A stretch of 64,000 bases of DNA from Chryseobacterium jejuense (GTDB lineage: Bacteria > Bacteroidota > Bacteroidia > Flavobacteriales > Weeksellaceae): the NCBI RefSeq assembly GCF_017877355.1, contig NZ_JAGIPR010000002.1, positions 496,001 through 560,000 of the forward strand, in the 5' to 3' direction. This document shows positions 1 to 8,797 of this stretch, piece by piece (within the stretch, counting starts at the first letter, position 1; each line of letters begins with the position of its first letter). Under the pieces are notes generated by a model. It had not been told where the DNA came from. It did no database searches and saw only the letters and a list, made by a program, of their open reading frames with translations. The translations under genes were made by a program, and so were the position numbers.

Positions 1-540
1 GAAACCATGTAGCGTTACCCATCGGGAAGCTTTTACTCCCATTGCACAGATCTTTCTGGCATAAGGTTTCCCAACATCCAGCCATACACCGGTTTCTCCC
101 TGGGAACGTTCTCCTTTAAGCCCGTATTCCCCAATAGTTCTGATGATAACTTCTTCAAGATTTCTCATATACAAATGAATATCTGTAAAGAAATTCTCAA
201 GATCCAGAACTGGGTAACCCACAATCTGACCATAGCCATGATAGGTGATGTCTCCGCCACGGTTGGTTTTTACATACGTGGCTTCTATTTCCTTCAGTTT
301 ATCAATTCCGGCCAGCATATTTTCTTCATGTCCGCTTTTTCCTAAGGTATACACATGAGGATGCTCTACAAAAAGAAGGTGGTTCGGAGTAGTGATATGC
401 TGTTCTGCAGGCAGGTCACGGTTCTTTATTTTAGTCTCAATAATATCTTTCATCAGTTTTTCCTGATAGTCCCAAGCGGGCTGATATTCTTTAACTCCTA
501 AATCTTCAAATTCTACTGCTTTATTTTGATTTGTATTCAT
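1..540 (-). CDS. lipB: Octanoyltransferase LipB (3' end missing at window edge)
   Basis: Transfers the octanoyl group from octanoyl-ACP to lipoyl domains of 2-oxoacid dehydrogenases and GcvH, the first step of lipoate synthesis in the cytosol. An open frame of 180 codons runs from the ATG at 540 to the window edge. It carries the family signatures RGGDITYHGYGQIVGYPVLD (about residues 95-114) and GVKASRWVTLHGF near the edge. The catalytic Cys region lies outside the window. It starts 31 nt after the trpA stop on the same strand and may be read through from the trp operon. Recognition is strong because the motifs are nearly universal in LipB. Confidence 0.93.
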   Translation of the reverse strand, partial: MNTNQNKAVEFEDLGVKEYQPAWDYQEKLMKDIIETKIKNRDLPAEQHITTPNHLLFVEHPHVYTLGKSGHEENMLAGIDKLKEIEATYVKTNRGGDITYHGYGQIVGYPVLDLENFFTDIHLYMRNLEEVIIRTIGEYGLKGERSQGETGVWLDVGKPYARKICAMGVKASRWVTLHGF

Positions 541-571
541 TTCAATTTTTGATATACAAATTTAGTGAATT

Positions 572-1306
572 TTAAGCTTTTATGGAATGGATAAAATCTA
601 TGGCATTTTTCTTCCAATCTTTATCCTGAAGCAAAACATTCACAAAGGCTGTTCCGATAATTCCTCCATCTGCTTTCTCCGTTACATTTACAAAATCTTC
701 TTTTGATTTTATTCCGAAACCAATCATTACCGGGTTTTTAAGAGGTAGATCAGCCAATCTAGTCAGATAGTTTTCATTTTTTAAAACCGTATTTTCGTTT
801 CCGGTAGTGGAAGATGAGCTTACTGCATACAGAAATCCTGAACTTAATGAATCCAGATACTGTATTCTATCATTCGAAGTTTCCGGAGTCACCAGAAATG
901 TGAAATTAAGGTTGTGCTTTTTCAGAATATGCTGATAGTTTTTCTCAAATTCGATAGGAGGAAGGTCTGGAAGAATAAGCCCTGAAACTCCACTTTCCGA
1001 ACATTCTTTACAGAATTTTTCAAAACCAAAGCTCAATACGGGATTGATGTATCCCATTAAAATAACCGGAACTTTTATTTCGTTTTTTATTGTTTTTAAC
1101 TGAGAGAAAAGCTTTTCGATGGTCATCCCGTTTTGAAGGGCCAGTTCATGGGCTTTTTGAATTACAGGCCCATCTGCTACAGGATCAGAATAGGGCATTC
1201 CAATTTCAATCATGTCTGCTCCGGAAGCCTGGATCAGTTGTATAATGTCTGCAGTATTTTCCAGTTCCGGAATTCCTGCAGTGAAATATATATTTAGTTT
1301 CTTCAT
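572..1306 (-). CDS. trpA: Tryptophan synthase alpha subunit
   Basis: Cleaves indole-3-glycerol phosphate to indole and glyceraldehyde 3-phosphate and passes indole to TrpB. The start at 1306 (MKKLNIYFTAGIPE) gives 244 residues. The open frame extends 34 codons upstream to 1408, but that would overlap trpB and adds non-family sequence. The catalytic acids are visible in MIEIGMPYSDPVADG: Glu34 and Asp45 match Glu49 and Asp60 of the E. coli enzyme. The phosphate-binding GFGIKSKEDF and GGIIGTAF segments are present near the C-terminus. It is the last trp gene, 61 nt after trpB. Confidence 0.97.
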   Translation of the reverse strand: MKKLNIYFTAGIPELENTADIIQLIQASGADMIEIGMPYSDPVADGPVIQKAHELALQNGMTIEKLFSQLKTIKNEIKVPVILMGYINPVLSFGFEKFCKECSESGVSGLILPDLPPIEFEKNYQHILKKHNLNFTFLVTPETSNDRIQYLDSLSSGFLYAVSSSSTTGNENTVLKNENYLTRLADLPLKNPVMIGFGIKSKEDFVNVTEKADGGIIGTAFVNVLLQDKDWKKNAIDFIHSIKA

Positions 1307-1367
1307 TTCTTTATAGTATAATATATAATGTACAATGTTGTACAAATAGAATAATAAATCAGATCGA

Positions 1368-2546
1368 TTATAAATTTTTAAGATATGTTTCCATATCCTT
1401 ATCTCCACGGCCGCTCAGGCAGATGACAACGATATCATCTTCTTTGAATTTCTTCTTGTCTAAAACAGCAAGAGCGTGAGAACTTTCCAAAGCAGGGATA
1501 ATTCCTTCAAGTTTGGTGAGTTCAAAAGCACATTTTAGAGCTTCATCATCATTGATACTGAAAAACTCAGCTCTTTTTTCCTGAAATAAGTTGGCATGGA
1601 AAGGTCCTATTCCAGGATAATCAAGTCCTGCAGAGATGGAATGGGGTTCAATAACCTGTCCATATTCAGTTTGCATTACAAGACTTTTACTTCCGTGAAG
1701 CACTCCAAGAGTTCCTAAGAATGTAGTAGCAGCAGATTTCCCTGAGTCAACTCCAAGTCCTCCGGCTTCAGCAGCAATAATTTTTACTTCTTTTTCGTCT
1801 ACAAAATGGTAAAATGTTCCGGCAGCATTACTTCCACCCCCTACACAGGCAATCACATAATCAGGATTTTCTCTTCCGATTTTCTCTTTAAGCTGTTCCT
1901 TGATTTCTTTTGAAATGATACTTTGAAATCTTGCTACAAGATCTGGGAAAGGGTGGGGCCCAACCACACTACCAATCACATAATGAGTAGTGACAGGGTG
2001 GTTGATCCAATCTCTTAAGGCTTCATTTACGGCATCCTTCAGCGTTTTTGATCCTGAAGTAGCTGCTATAACTTCTGCTCCTAACATCTTCATTCGGGCT
2101 ACATTGGGTGCCTGTCTCTGAATATCGATTTCTCCCATGTAAACAATACATTCAAGACCAAGCAAAGCACATGCTGTTGCAGTGGCTACACCATGCTGCC
2201 CGGCTCCTGTTTCTGCGATAATTCTTGTTTTTCCAAGACGTTTTGCCAAAAGAACCTGCCCTAAAGCATTATTGATCTTATGAGCTCCGGTATGGTTAAG
2301 ATCTTCGCGTTTTAAATAGATCTGGGTATGGTATTTTTCACTTAAATTTTTAGCAAAATATAGCGGTGTTGCTCTGCCTACATAATTTTTAAGCAAATCC
2401 TGATATTCATTCTGAAACTCTTCAGACTCAATAATTTCAAGATAATTCTTTTGAAGTTCTTCTACATTCGGATAAAGCATTTCGGGGATAAAAGCTCCTC
2501 CAAATTCTCCATAATATCCGTGTTCATCAGGGTTTTTATAATTCAT
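1368..2546 (-). CDS. trpB: Tryptophan synthase beta subunit
   Basis: PLP enzyme that condenses indole with L-serine to make tryptophan, working as a complex with TrpA. It has 392 residues, normal for the TrpB1 type. The PLP lysine is Lys90 in [13 protein letters not shown], the [10 protein letters not shown] loop holds the catalytic Glu, and GGGSNAAG binds the PLP phosphate. It lies only 4 nt after the GNAT gene stop, so the two are translationally close. The gene is intact and unremarkable. Confidence 0.98.
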   Translation of the reverse strand: MNYKNPDEHGYYGEFGGAFIPEMLYPNVEELQKNYLEIIESEEFQNEYQDLLKNYVGRATPLYFAKNLSEKYHTQIYLKREDLNHTGAHKINNALGQVLLAKRLGKTRIIAETGAGQHGVATATACALLGLECIVYMGEIDIQRQAPNVARMKMLGAEVIAATSGSKTLKDAVNEALRDWINHPVTTHYVIGSVVGPHPFPDLVARFQSIISKEIKEQLKEKIGRENPDYVIACVGGGSNAAGTFYHFVDEKEVKIIAAEAGGLGVDSGKSAATTFLGTLGVLHGSKSLVMQTEYGQVIEPHSISAGLDYPGIGPFHANLFQEKRAEFFSINDDEALKCAFELTKLEGIIPALESSHALAVLDKKKFKEDDIVVICLSGRGDKDMETYLKNL

Positions 2547-2550
2547 TTCT

Positions 2551-3096
2551 TTATTCTTTAGTAATTAAATAAGCGTTATGTTGTGCACTCAAGCTACTGA
2601 GTTGTTCTTTTTCTTTTTGAGAAACATTAAAAATTAAAATATCATCATCTTCCGAATTGATCCATTCAGAACCTGCATGTTCCTTAATGGCTTTTGCCTT
2701 GTCATACAGAATTTCAATATTGCATTTTTCATAAAACGGACGAAGATTGGCGTGGCAGAAACCAATCGTTTCCAGATTTCTTTGGATAACATTTTCTTTA
2801 AACTTCTGTACCAATATTGCTCCATATCCTTTTTGCTTATGAGTAGCAACCAGTCCTACGGTTTCTGCAAAGGCATATTGATTTCCGGAAATCTCCAGTA
2901 CAAAATCAAAATTGAGACGGAGAACTGCCAGAATCTCTGATTGCGAATCCAACAGAAAATGAAACTCCGAATCTTTAAAAAAGGTACGGAAATAAGGCCG
3001 TTTCATTGTATTCCATGCAGAAATATCCCATAGTTTTAGGATATGTTCAATATCGCTGTCTGTTAATTCATTAATTTGTTTAATCTGGTATTTCAT
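2551..3096 (-). CDS. GNAT family N-acetyltransferase
   Basis: Predicted acetyl-CoA-dependent acyltransferase of 181 residues with unknown substrate. The acetyl-CoA loop is seen as [12 protein letters not shown] (about residues 88-99), preceded by the [10 protein letters not shown] strand typical of the fold. It is embedded in the trp operon 4 nt before trpB and just downstream of a transposase element. GNAT genes do occur beside trp genes in flavobacteria, but no role in tryptophan synthesis is established. It could also be a stress or detoxifying acetyltransferase carried by the operon. Confidence 0.75.
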   Translation of the reverse strand: MKYQIKQINELTDSDIEHILKLWDISAWNTMKRPYFRTFFKDSEFHFLLDSQSEILAVLRLNFDFVLEISGNQYAFAETVGLVATHKQKGYGAILVQKFKENVIQRNLETIGFCHANLRPFYEKCNIEILYDKAKAIKEHAGSEWINSEDDDILIFNVSQKEKEQLSSLSAQHNAYLITKE

Positions 3097-3127
3097 GAAT
3101 TTTTAATAATAATCAAAATTAATAAAG

Positions 3128-3150
3128 AGTCCCAACGGGACGATTTAACC
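3128..3150 (+). repeat. Left inverted repeat of RAYT element
   Basis: 23-bp arm that pairs with 3726-3748 with one mismatch (A versus G). It contains the internal palindrome GTCCCAACGGGAC and abuts a second palindrome at 3152-3177 (ATAGCAAAGGAT / ATCCTTAGCTAT), the form expected of a REP hairpin. Confidence 0.8.
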
Positions 3151-3189
3151 GATAGCAAAGGATGAAATCCTTAGCTATAATCATTGTAT

Positions 3190-3642
3190 CTAATCCCACA
3201 AAAATTTTTCATCATATTCCATTTTATGTTTTTCCAGTATTTCAACAAATTCATTTTTAAAATCCTGTTTTTGATGATGCTGGCGTTGATTTTTAATATA
3301 TTTTGTCACAATATGAATATCTTTTTCACCCACTGAAAATGCACCATAACCATCCTGCCAAAAGAAATCCTCATATTTTTTACCTTTTGTCTTGATCCAT
3401 TTTGAGGAATGTGCCTTTATCTCCTGAACCAATTTCATTAATGCAATCTTCCTGGACAATCTACAAAGAATATGAATATGATTATCTGTTCCGCCTATCT
3501 GTAATGCATGACTTTCAAAATCTTTACATAATGTGGCTATGTAGGCATACAATTCTTTTTCTATGTTTTCATCTATAAAATCGTTCCTGTATTTTGTGCT
3601 GAATACAATGTGGATGTAATTTTTTACTAATGATTGTGGCAT
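3190..3642 (-). CDS. REP-associated tyrosine transposase / IS200-like (Y1 HUH) protein
   Basis: Single-strand DNA transposase of the Y1_Tnp fold, 150 residues. The metal-binding HUH motif is HIHIL at about residues 55-59. The nucleophilic Tyr is probably in VTKYIKNQRQHH near residue 115. The N-terminal LVKNYIHIVFSTKYR is typical of the family. Known members nick REP hairpins or IS200 ends. It appears intact, lies in the orientation of the trp operon, and so is probably co-transcribed with it. There is no TnpB partner, which favours a domesticated RAYT over a complete IS605. Confidence 0.88.
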   Translation of the reverse strand: MPQSLVKNYIHIVFSTKYRNDFIDENIEKELYAYIATLCKDFESHALQIGGTDNHIHILCRLSRKIALMKLVQEIKAHSSKWIKTKGKKYEDFFWQDGYGAFSVGEKDIHIVTKYIKNQRQHHQKQDFKNEFVEILEKHKMEYDEKFLWD

Positions 3643-3725
3643 TTGTGTGTTTTTTGGTGGTTGATATTAATATGTTGTCATGTATGTGTTTGTTATTAAT
3701 ATTAATTGGAATGTTTCCAATTCTG

Positions 3726-3748
3726 GGTTAAATCGCCCCGTTGGGACT
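3726..3748 (-). repeat. Right inverted repeat, overlapping trpF 3' end
   Basis: Arm complementary to 3128-3150. Read on the minus strand it encodes the last six residues of TrpF (SPNGAI) and its TAA stop, so the element boundary has become coding sequence. Confidence 0.8.
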
Positions 3749-4435
3749 CTGATGAATGTTGGATTTAAAATTTTTGATCCTGTTTACATCCTTATCACCC
3801 GGGGCGATTTCAAATTTTGAATTAATATCTAAGGCAAAAGGTTTCTGTTTCAATCCTTCCATATTTTTGATGTTCTCTTCTGAAATACCGCCGCTCAGAA
3901 AATAGGGTAGTGGCATTTCAAATTGATTTAATAAGCTCCAGTCAAATTGTTGTCCTGTCCCTCCAAATGCCTTACTGTCTGTATCAAATAGGTAATAGGA
4001 AATAGGTTGCTGATTCTGAGTTTCAGAGTTGTTACTGAAAGTATGTGCTATTTTTCTCTTATTTTCAGAGGAATCGTTTCCGATTCTTATCACCTTGATT
4101 ATTTTAACATTGGGATTCAGCTGTTTACTTAGTTCAATAATTAGACTATCTTCTTCATCACCATGTAACTGAATCAGGTTAAGCTTTGCTTTTTCTGCAA
4201 TTTCAACAATTGTTTCAACTTTTTCATTGACAAAAACCCCAACTTTTCCCTGATGATTAATTTGTGCAATATCTTCCAGCCTCAAATGTTTCAAAACATA
4301 TCTCGGTGATTTTTCATAGAAAATAAAACCTAAAAAATCTACGTTCATGGTTATTAATTCCTGAATCTGATCTGGTTTTGTCAGGCCACAGACTTTGAGA
4401 GCAGAAGAGATGTGAGTGGTTGGTTGCTGGTTCAT
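3728..4435 (-). CDS. trpF: Phosphoribosylanthranilate isomerase
   Basis: Catalyses the Amadori rearrangement of phosphoribosylanthranilate in tryptophan synthesis. It has 235 residues, longer than the usual ~205-210. The catalytic Cys16 is in LKVCGLTKPDQ and the phosphate site is in FDTDSKAFGGTGQQFDW (about residues 150-166), followed by FLSGGISEENI. Extra length comes from a ten-residue N-terminal stretch before the usual start and a C-terminal tail. The last six codons and the stop lie in the inverted repeat of the adjacent transposable unit. The core is intact, so the enzyme is probably active. Confidence 0.95.
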   Translation of the reverse strand: MNQQPTTHISSALKVCGLTKPDQIQELITMNVDFLGFIFYEKSPRYVLKHLRLEDIAQINHQGKVGVFVNEKVETIVEIAEKAKLNLIQLHGDEEDSLIIELSKQLNPNVKIIKVIRIGNDSSENKRKIAHTFSNNSETQNQQPISYYLFDTDSKAFGGTGQQFDWSLLNQFEMPLPYFLSGGISEENIKNMEGLKQKPFALDINSKFEIAPGDKDVNRIKNFKSNIHQSPNGAI

Positions 4436-4493
4436 AGGAGTTGATTGAGAAGTGACGATATAGATTTTTAGTAATGCTGAGAAATATTTATTT

Positions 4494-5267
4494 TCAAATT
4501 AATAAAGAAAATTCTTCAAATGCTTTTGCAGGATCTGTATCCCTCATAAAATATTCTCCCATCAGGAAACCATCAAATCCCTTTTCCTTTAAAAATTTAA
4601 AATCTTCAAGACTATAAATCCCGCTTTCTGCAACAGATAAAGTATCTTTAGGAAGTTGATCTTTTAGCTGAACGGAATGTTGTAAATCAACTTTAAAATC
4701 GTTCAGGTTTCTGTTATTAATTCCCACCAAGTCAATATTAGAATTAAAATGCTTTAGTTCTTCTTCGGTATGAATTTCCAATAAAACTTCCAGATCCAGT
4801 TCGTGAGCCAGTGCTGTAAACTCCTGAACCTGATTCGGTGAAAGACAAGATGCAATCAGTAAAATAACATCAGCTCCCATGCTTTTCGCTTCATAAAACT
4901 GGTATTCATCAATCATAAAGTCTTTACGCAGAATAGGAATATTGATGTGTTTTCTTACATTCAGAATATCCTCAAAACTTCCGCCAAAAAAGTCTTTATC
5001 TGTAAGGATAGAAATTCCGCTGGCTCCAAATTTTTCATAAGCTGAAGTAACATCCAAAGGCTGAACACTATTATTAATGATTCCTTTAGATGGAGATTGC
5101 CTTTTAAACTCAGCAATAATTCCACTTTTGTTTTTAATGGACTCTTTCAATGAAGAACTCTTTCTTTCGAAAAAGTCTGAGCTTCTTAACTGATCGATAG
5201 AAATAGCTGCTTTTGAAACGGCAATTTCCTCTTTTTTTCTTTCAATAATTTTATCTAGTATGGTCAT
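4494..5267 (-). CDS. trpC: Indole-3-glycerol phosphate synthase
   Basis: Closes the indole ring from carboxyphenylamino-deoxyribulose phosphate. 257 residues, the normal length for the free-standing enzyme. Visible motifs are IAEFKRQSPSKG (catalytic Lys), PILRKDFMIDEYQ (second catalytic Lys), LVGINNRNL and VAESGIYS with the phosphate loop GFLMGEYFM near the end. It is not fused to trpF, unlike in enterobacteria, and lies 58 nt before it. Confidence 0.97.
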   Translation of the reverse strand: MTILDKIIERKKEEIAVSKAAISIDQLRSSDFFERKSSSLKESIKNKSGIIAEFKRQSPSKGIINNSVQPLDVTSAYEKFGASGISILTDKDFFGGSFEDILNVRKHINIPILRKDFMIDEYQFYEAKSMGADVILLIASCLSPNQVQEFTALAHELDLEVLLEIHTEEELKHFNSNIDLVGINNRNLNDFKVDLQHSVQLKDQLPKDTLSVAESGIYSLEDFKFLKEKGFDGFLMGEYFMRDTDPAKAFEEFSLLI

Positions 5268-5451
5268 TTAATACAGAAATTTAATAAGATGGTGAAAAAT
5301 TATAAACCATTAAGGGACATTAAGATGATAAGATAGATTAGGCTCTATCAAAGATCAGTAATAAAGAATACTGTTGAATAAATAGCTTTAGCTATGATCT
5401 TAACGATTCTTCATTCCTTAAAAATTCTTAATAGTTCAGAAAATAATAAGA
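5268..5451. other. 184-nt gap inside the trp operon
   Basis: This is the longest internal gap of the operon, between trpD and trpC. I see no open frame and no strong terminator. The AT-rich text includes the phrase ACCATTAAGGGACATTAAG, which resembles degenerate intergenic repeats common in this genus, but there is no second copy in the window to prove it. Confidence 0.35.
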
Positions 5452-6483
5452 CTAATTAATTAAAAGTTCAAAGGTTTTTAATGCTTTTCCGCTTTCTAAG
5501 CTTTCCTGAGCCAATAATAAGCAATCATCATATGTTCCGTATTTGTGTGTATGGTAAAGGGCTACAGAAGCATTAGCTAAGACCACAGAGTTTTGCTGTT
5601 CGCTTCCTTTTCCTTCCAGAATATTCATAAAGATTTTTGCAGTTTCTTTGGTTGTGTTTCCTGCTTTAATATCTTCCAATGTTACAGGATTGAAGCCTAA
5701 GTCTTCTGCAGAATAAATTTCTTCTCCTTTTTTAGTGATAATTTTGCTGTCGTGGGTAAGGCTGATCTCATCATAACCATCCAATCCGTGAACTAAAATA
5801 AACTCCTGTTCCTCTTTTTGCAAAAGGTATTGATAGATTCTTGCAATTTCCAGATTATACACTCCAATCATGGAATATTGAGGCTTTGCAGGATTCACCA
5901 AAGGTCCCAGCAGATTAAAGAAGGTTCTTAATCCCAGTGATTTTCTCAATAATCCAACTGATTGAAGAGCAGGGTGGAAGTAGGGGGCATGCAAAAAGCA
6001 GATATTAGCTCTTTCAAGATCTTCATTCAGCTGCTCTGAACTATTCTTGAACTGATACCCCAGTTCTTCCAATACATTGGATGAGCCTGTAGTGGTTGAA
6101 GCCCCGTAATTTCCATGTTTTGTTACCTTCTGCCCGGCTCCGGCCACCACAAAGCTGGCCAACGTTGATATATTGATTGTGTTTTTTCCGTCACCTCCCG
6201 TTCCTACGATATCAATGGCATTGCTGGCATCAATGTGTATAGGAACAGCCATCTGCAACAGAGCTTCTCTAAAGCCTTCAAGTTCTTTCAGTGTGATATT
6301 TCGCATCAGGAAAACACTGATGAAAGCTGTTACTTCTGCTGCATTGAACTTATTCTGTGCGATTTCAATCATCATGGCCTTTGCCTCAGACTTTGACAAA
6401 GTATTGTGATTGAACATATATTGCAAAATTTCTTTCATTTGAGGAGTTTTTATGGTTGATGGATGTTGTGTTGTTGTTTTCAT
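5452..6483 (-). CDS. trpD: Anthranilate phosphoribosyltransferase
   Basis: Joins anthranilate with PRPP to give phosphoribosylanthranilate. 343 residues. The PRPP/metal motif GTGGDGKNTINISTLA, the KHGNYGASTTTGSSNVLEEL segment and FLHAPYFHPALQSVG are all present in order. The start at 6483 gives a 15-residue tail before MKEILQYMF; an internal start at that Met (about 6438) would match many homologues better and cannot be excluded. Confidence 0.96.
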   Translation of the reverse strand: MKTTTQHPSTIKTPQMKEILQYMFNHNTLSKSEAKAMMIEIAQNKFNAAEVTAFISVFLMRNITLKELEGFREALLQMAVPIHIDASNAIDIVGTGGDGKNTINISTLASFVVAGAGQKVTKHGNYGASTTTGSSNVLEELGYQFKNSSEQLNEDLERANICFLHAPYFHPALQSVGLLRKSLGLRTFFNLLGPLVNPAKPQYSMIGVYNLEIARIYQYLLQKEEQEFILVHGLDGYDEISLTHDSKIITKKGEEIYSAEDLGFNPVTLEDIKAGNTTKETAKIFMNILEGKGSEQQNSVVLANASVALYHTHKYGTYDDCLLLAQESLESGKALKTFELLIN

Positions 6484-6543
6484 ATTAGGCTTACTTCATT
6501 AGACTTTGGTTGAAATGATAATCAACTACTTTTAAATAGATTT

Positions 6544-7146
6544 TTACTGATTTAGAAAGTTTCGGATGATTATTTCTCCGTCGGGAGTTAGGATACTTTC
6601 AGGATGAAACTGTACTCCGTGTACATCATAAGTTTTATGTTGAAGAGCCATAATCATCCCATCTTTATCGACTGCTGTAACTTCCAATTCATTAGGGAAG
6701 TTTTCAGGATTAACAGCCCAACTGTGGTATCTTCCTACCTCAAGTCCTGATGTTAAGTCTTTAAAAAGTTTAGTATCTTCTTTTATCAATTCAGTGGTAG
6801 TTGCCACTCCGTGGAAAATTTCAGAAAGGTTGATGAGGTTTCCGCCGAAAGCTTCTGCAATGGCTTGCTGTCCTAGACATACGCCTAAAATGCTTTTAGT
6901 AGGCGCATATTTTTTAATCAGCTCTAATAAAATTCCAGCTTCTTCCGGAATTCCCGGGCCTGGAGAAAGGATGATCTTATCGTATTGTCCAACTTCTTCC
7001 AAGGTAATCTGATCATTTCTTACCACATCCACTTTCTGATTCAGAATTCTTTCGATGATCTGGACAAGGTTGTAAGTGAAGCTGTCATAGTTATCGAAAA
7101 CAAGAACTTTTACCGGTGATTGCTGAGCGTTTATATTGTTGTTCAT
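6544..7146 (-). CDS. trpG: Anthranilate synthase component II (glutamine amidotransferase)
   Basis: Supplies ammonia from glutamine to TrpE. 200 residues of class I amidotransferase. The nucleophilic Cys is in GVCLGQQAIAEAFGG, and the His/Glu pair is in VQFHPESIL near the C-terminus. PGPGIPEEAG forms the oxyanion region. A ten-residue lead (MNNNINAQQS) precedes the conserved VLVFDNYDSFTYN. It is 45 nt after trpE. Confidence 0.97.
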   Translation of the reverse strand: MNNNINAQQSPVKVLVFDNYDSFTYNLVQIIERILNQKVDVVRNDQITLEEVGQYDKIILSPGPGIPEEAGILLELIKKYAPTKSILGVCLGQQAIAEAFGGNLINLSEIFHGVATTTELIKEDTKLFKDLTSGLEVGRYHSWAVNPENFPNELEVTAVDKDGMIMALQHKTYDVHGVQFHPESILTPDGEIIIRNFLNQ

Positions 7147-7191
7147 TTCTTTTTTGTTGTAGGGTTAATGAGTGAAGAGTTGATGAAGTTT

Positions 7192-8616
7192 TTAATTTTC
7201 TACTATTTTTTCTGCTTTCTCCACTGCTTTTTTCAGAGCATTTAATTTGTTATTCACTTCCTGCAGTTCACTTTCAGGTACAGATTTCGCAACAAGGCCG
7301 GCTCCTGCCTGATAATACAGTGTATTGTTTTTGCTTAAAAAGGTTCTGATCATAATGGCCTGATTACAGGTTCCGTTTAAACCTACTATACCAATACATC
7401 CTCCATAATATCCACGGGAATCTTTTTCATATTGATTGATAAGTTGAAGAGCTTTATGTTTAGGGGCGCCACTTAAAGTTCCCTGTGGGAAGGTTGCAGA
7501 AATCATGTCAAGAGGGTTGATCTGTTCCGGAAGATCAGCGGTTACTTCACTTACCATGTGAATCACATGTGAGAAAAGCTGAATTTCTTTTAGTTTGGTA
7601 ACGGTTACGTTTTTGCCGAGCTTCCCAAGATCATTACGGGCAAGGTCTACCAGCATGGTATGCTCTGCATTTTCTTTAGGATCATTTTTTAATATTTCAA
7701 TTGCCTTAAGATCAGCTTCAAGATTCCCTGTTCTTTTAGAAGTTCCTGCAATAGGGTGGATAATCGCTTTGTTATCTTTAATGATTAATTGGCTTTCAGG
7801 GCTTGATCCGAATAGTTTGTAGTTTCCATAATCAAAATAAAACAGGTATGGAGAAGGGTTGATATTTCTCAAAGCACGATACACATTAAACTCATCTCCT
7901 TTAAACTTCTGTTCAAACCTTCTGCTCAGTACCAATTGGAATACATCACCTCTCATACAATGTCTCTGTGCTGTTTTTACCAGTTCGATATAATCTTCAT
8001 CCGTAAGATTGGAAGTCTCCTGGCCATTTTTTTCAAATGGATACACCGGGGTATTTTGGTTTTTGATGAGGTTTTCCAAAAGGTGAAGTTCAGATTTCAC
8101 CCCTTCCATTTGATTCTCAATAATATGCATTTCATCATTGAAGTGGTTAATGGCAATCACATATTGGTATAATCTGTATCTGAGAATCGGAATTTCTACT
8201 TCCGGGCTTTGTGCTTTTAAATTGATATTTTCAAAGAATTGTACGGCTTCAAAACTTGTATATCCGAAAAGACTTTGTGCAGTCTGTTCAATAGGGTTGT
8301 TAGTTTTTTCACAGTCAAAAACAGTACGGAAATCTTCAAATATATCCGTGATATTGCGTTCCATAATGAACTGCTTTGCAGGAGTAGAGTCAGGGAATTT
8401 AATCTCAAACTCATTTAAATTTTTCACTTCAATTCCTGCAACGGCATTGATGGCTATAAAGGAAAAATTATTGTCAATACTTTTTGAATCGGAGCTTTCC
8501 AGAAGAATAGTATCTCTGAACTTATCTCTTATCTTAAGATAAATATTCATGGGAGTATGAAGGTCTCCAAGAGTTTTTTTCGAAACGGTTTTTATTTTGA
8601 TTTTCTGTGTAAACAT
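7192..8616 (-). CDS. trpE: Anthranilate synthase component I
   Basis: Converts chorismate to anthranilate with ammonia from TrpG; it is the committed and feedback-controlled step. 474 residues. The Trp-binding LLESS motif is near residue 37. The chorismate-binding core shows PIAGTSKRTGN, DLARNDLGKLG, HMVSEVTADL and TFPQGTLSGAPKHKAL. It is the first structural gene after the attenuator, whose terminator ends about 35 nt upstream of its ATG. Confidence 0.97.
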   Translation of the reverse strand: MFTQKIKIKTVSKKTLGDLHTPMNIYLKIRDKFRDTILLESSDSKSIDNNFSFIAINAVAGIEVKNLNEFEIKFPDSTPAKQFIMERNITDIFEDFRTVFDCEKTNNPIEQTAQSLFGYTSFEAVQFFENINLKAQSPEVEIPILRYRLYQYVIAINHFNDEMHIIENQMEGVKSELHLLENLIKNQNTPVYPFEKNGQETSNLTDEDYIELVKTAQRHCMRGDVFQLVLSRRFEQKFKGDEFNVYRALRNINPSPYLFYFDYGNYKLFGSSPESQLIIKDNKAIIHPIAGTSKRTGNLEADLKAIEILKNDPKENAEHTMLVDLARNDLGKLGKNVTVTKLKEIQLFSHVIHMVSEVTADLPEQINPLDMISATFPQGTLSGAPKHKALQLINQYEKDSRGYYGGCIGIVGLNGTCNQAIMIRTFLSKNNTLYYQAGAGLVAKSVPESELQEVNNKLNALKKAVEKAEKIVEN

Positions 8617-8650
8617 CTGCTGTTTTATTTTTTTGTAAGATTTTAGGAAT

Positions 8651-8684
8651 AAAAAAAGGCTTCAACGGTATCCGTCAAAGCCTT
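8651..8684 (-). terminator. trp operon attenuator terminator
   Basis: On the minus strand the RNA folds AAGGCTTTGACGG / CCGTTGAAGCCTT followed by seven U residues, a classical intrinsic terminator. It lies between the leader peptide gene and trpE, which is the position of an attenuator. The alternative antiterminator pairing could not be settled by eye. Confidence 0.85.
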
Positions 8685-8715
8685 GTATATTGTTTTGTTT
8701 ATATCTGCTGTTGGG

Positions 8716-8793
8716 TTAGCAACATGACAATACCTTCAGACCCGACGAAGAGTTTGAAAGCCACCACCAAATATTGTTGCTCATTGTAAACAT
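8716..8793 (-). CDS. trpL: trp operon leader peptide
   Basis: A short frame encoding a peptide of 25 residues, with three consecutive Trp codons at 8761-8769 (…NNIWWWLSNSSS…) and a TAA at 8716-8718. Two in-frame ATGs exist: 8791-8793, only 4 nt after the promoter box and so possibly leaderless, and 8782-8784, giving 22 residues. A hairpin (TGTTG/CAACA) spans the stop, and the intrinsic terminator follows 30 nt later. Ribosome stalling on the Trp codons when charged tRNA-Trp is scarce would be expected to change folding and let transcription reach trpE. The family is too short for homology; the Trp run and position carry the call. Confidence 0.88.
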   Translation of the reverse strand: MFTMSNNIWWWLSNSSSGLKVLSCC

Positions 8794-8797
8794 GGGA

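Larger units (their letters stand above)
3128..3748. mobile_element. REP/RAYT-type element inside the trp operon
   Basis: A 621-bp unit bounded by an inverted repeat: AGTCCCAACGGGACGATTTA at 3128 and its complement ending at 3748, 22 of 23 bases matching over 3128-3150 and 3726-3748. Just inside each arm is a short palindrome (3152-3177, built on ATAGC...GCTAT, and 3705-3721, ATTGGAA/TTCCAAT). The single gene inside is a Y1 (HUH) transposase. Inverted, hairpin-rich ends with one such transposase are the layout of REP-associated tyrosine transposase (RAYT) units. The right arm overlaps the end of trpF. Confidence 0.75.

Noticed and set aside
572..1408. 278-residue version of TrpA
   Set aside because: The extra 34 residues overlap trpB and are not part of the family fold.
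8753..8766. GGCUUUCAA near the Trp codons as antiterminator with the terminator 3' arm
   Set aside because: A ribosome stalled at the Trp codons would cover it, giving the wrong regulatory sign. The true alternative fold needs computation.
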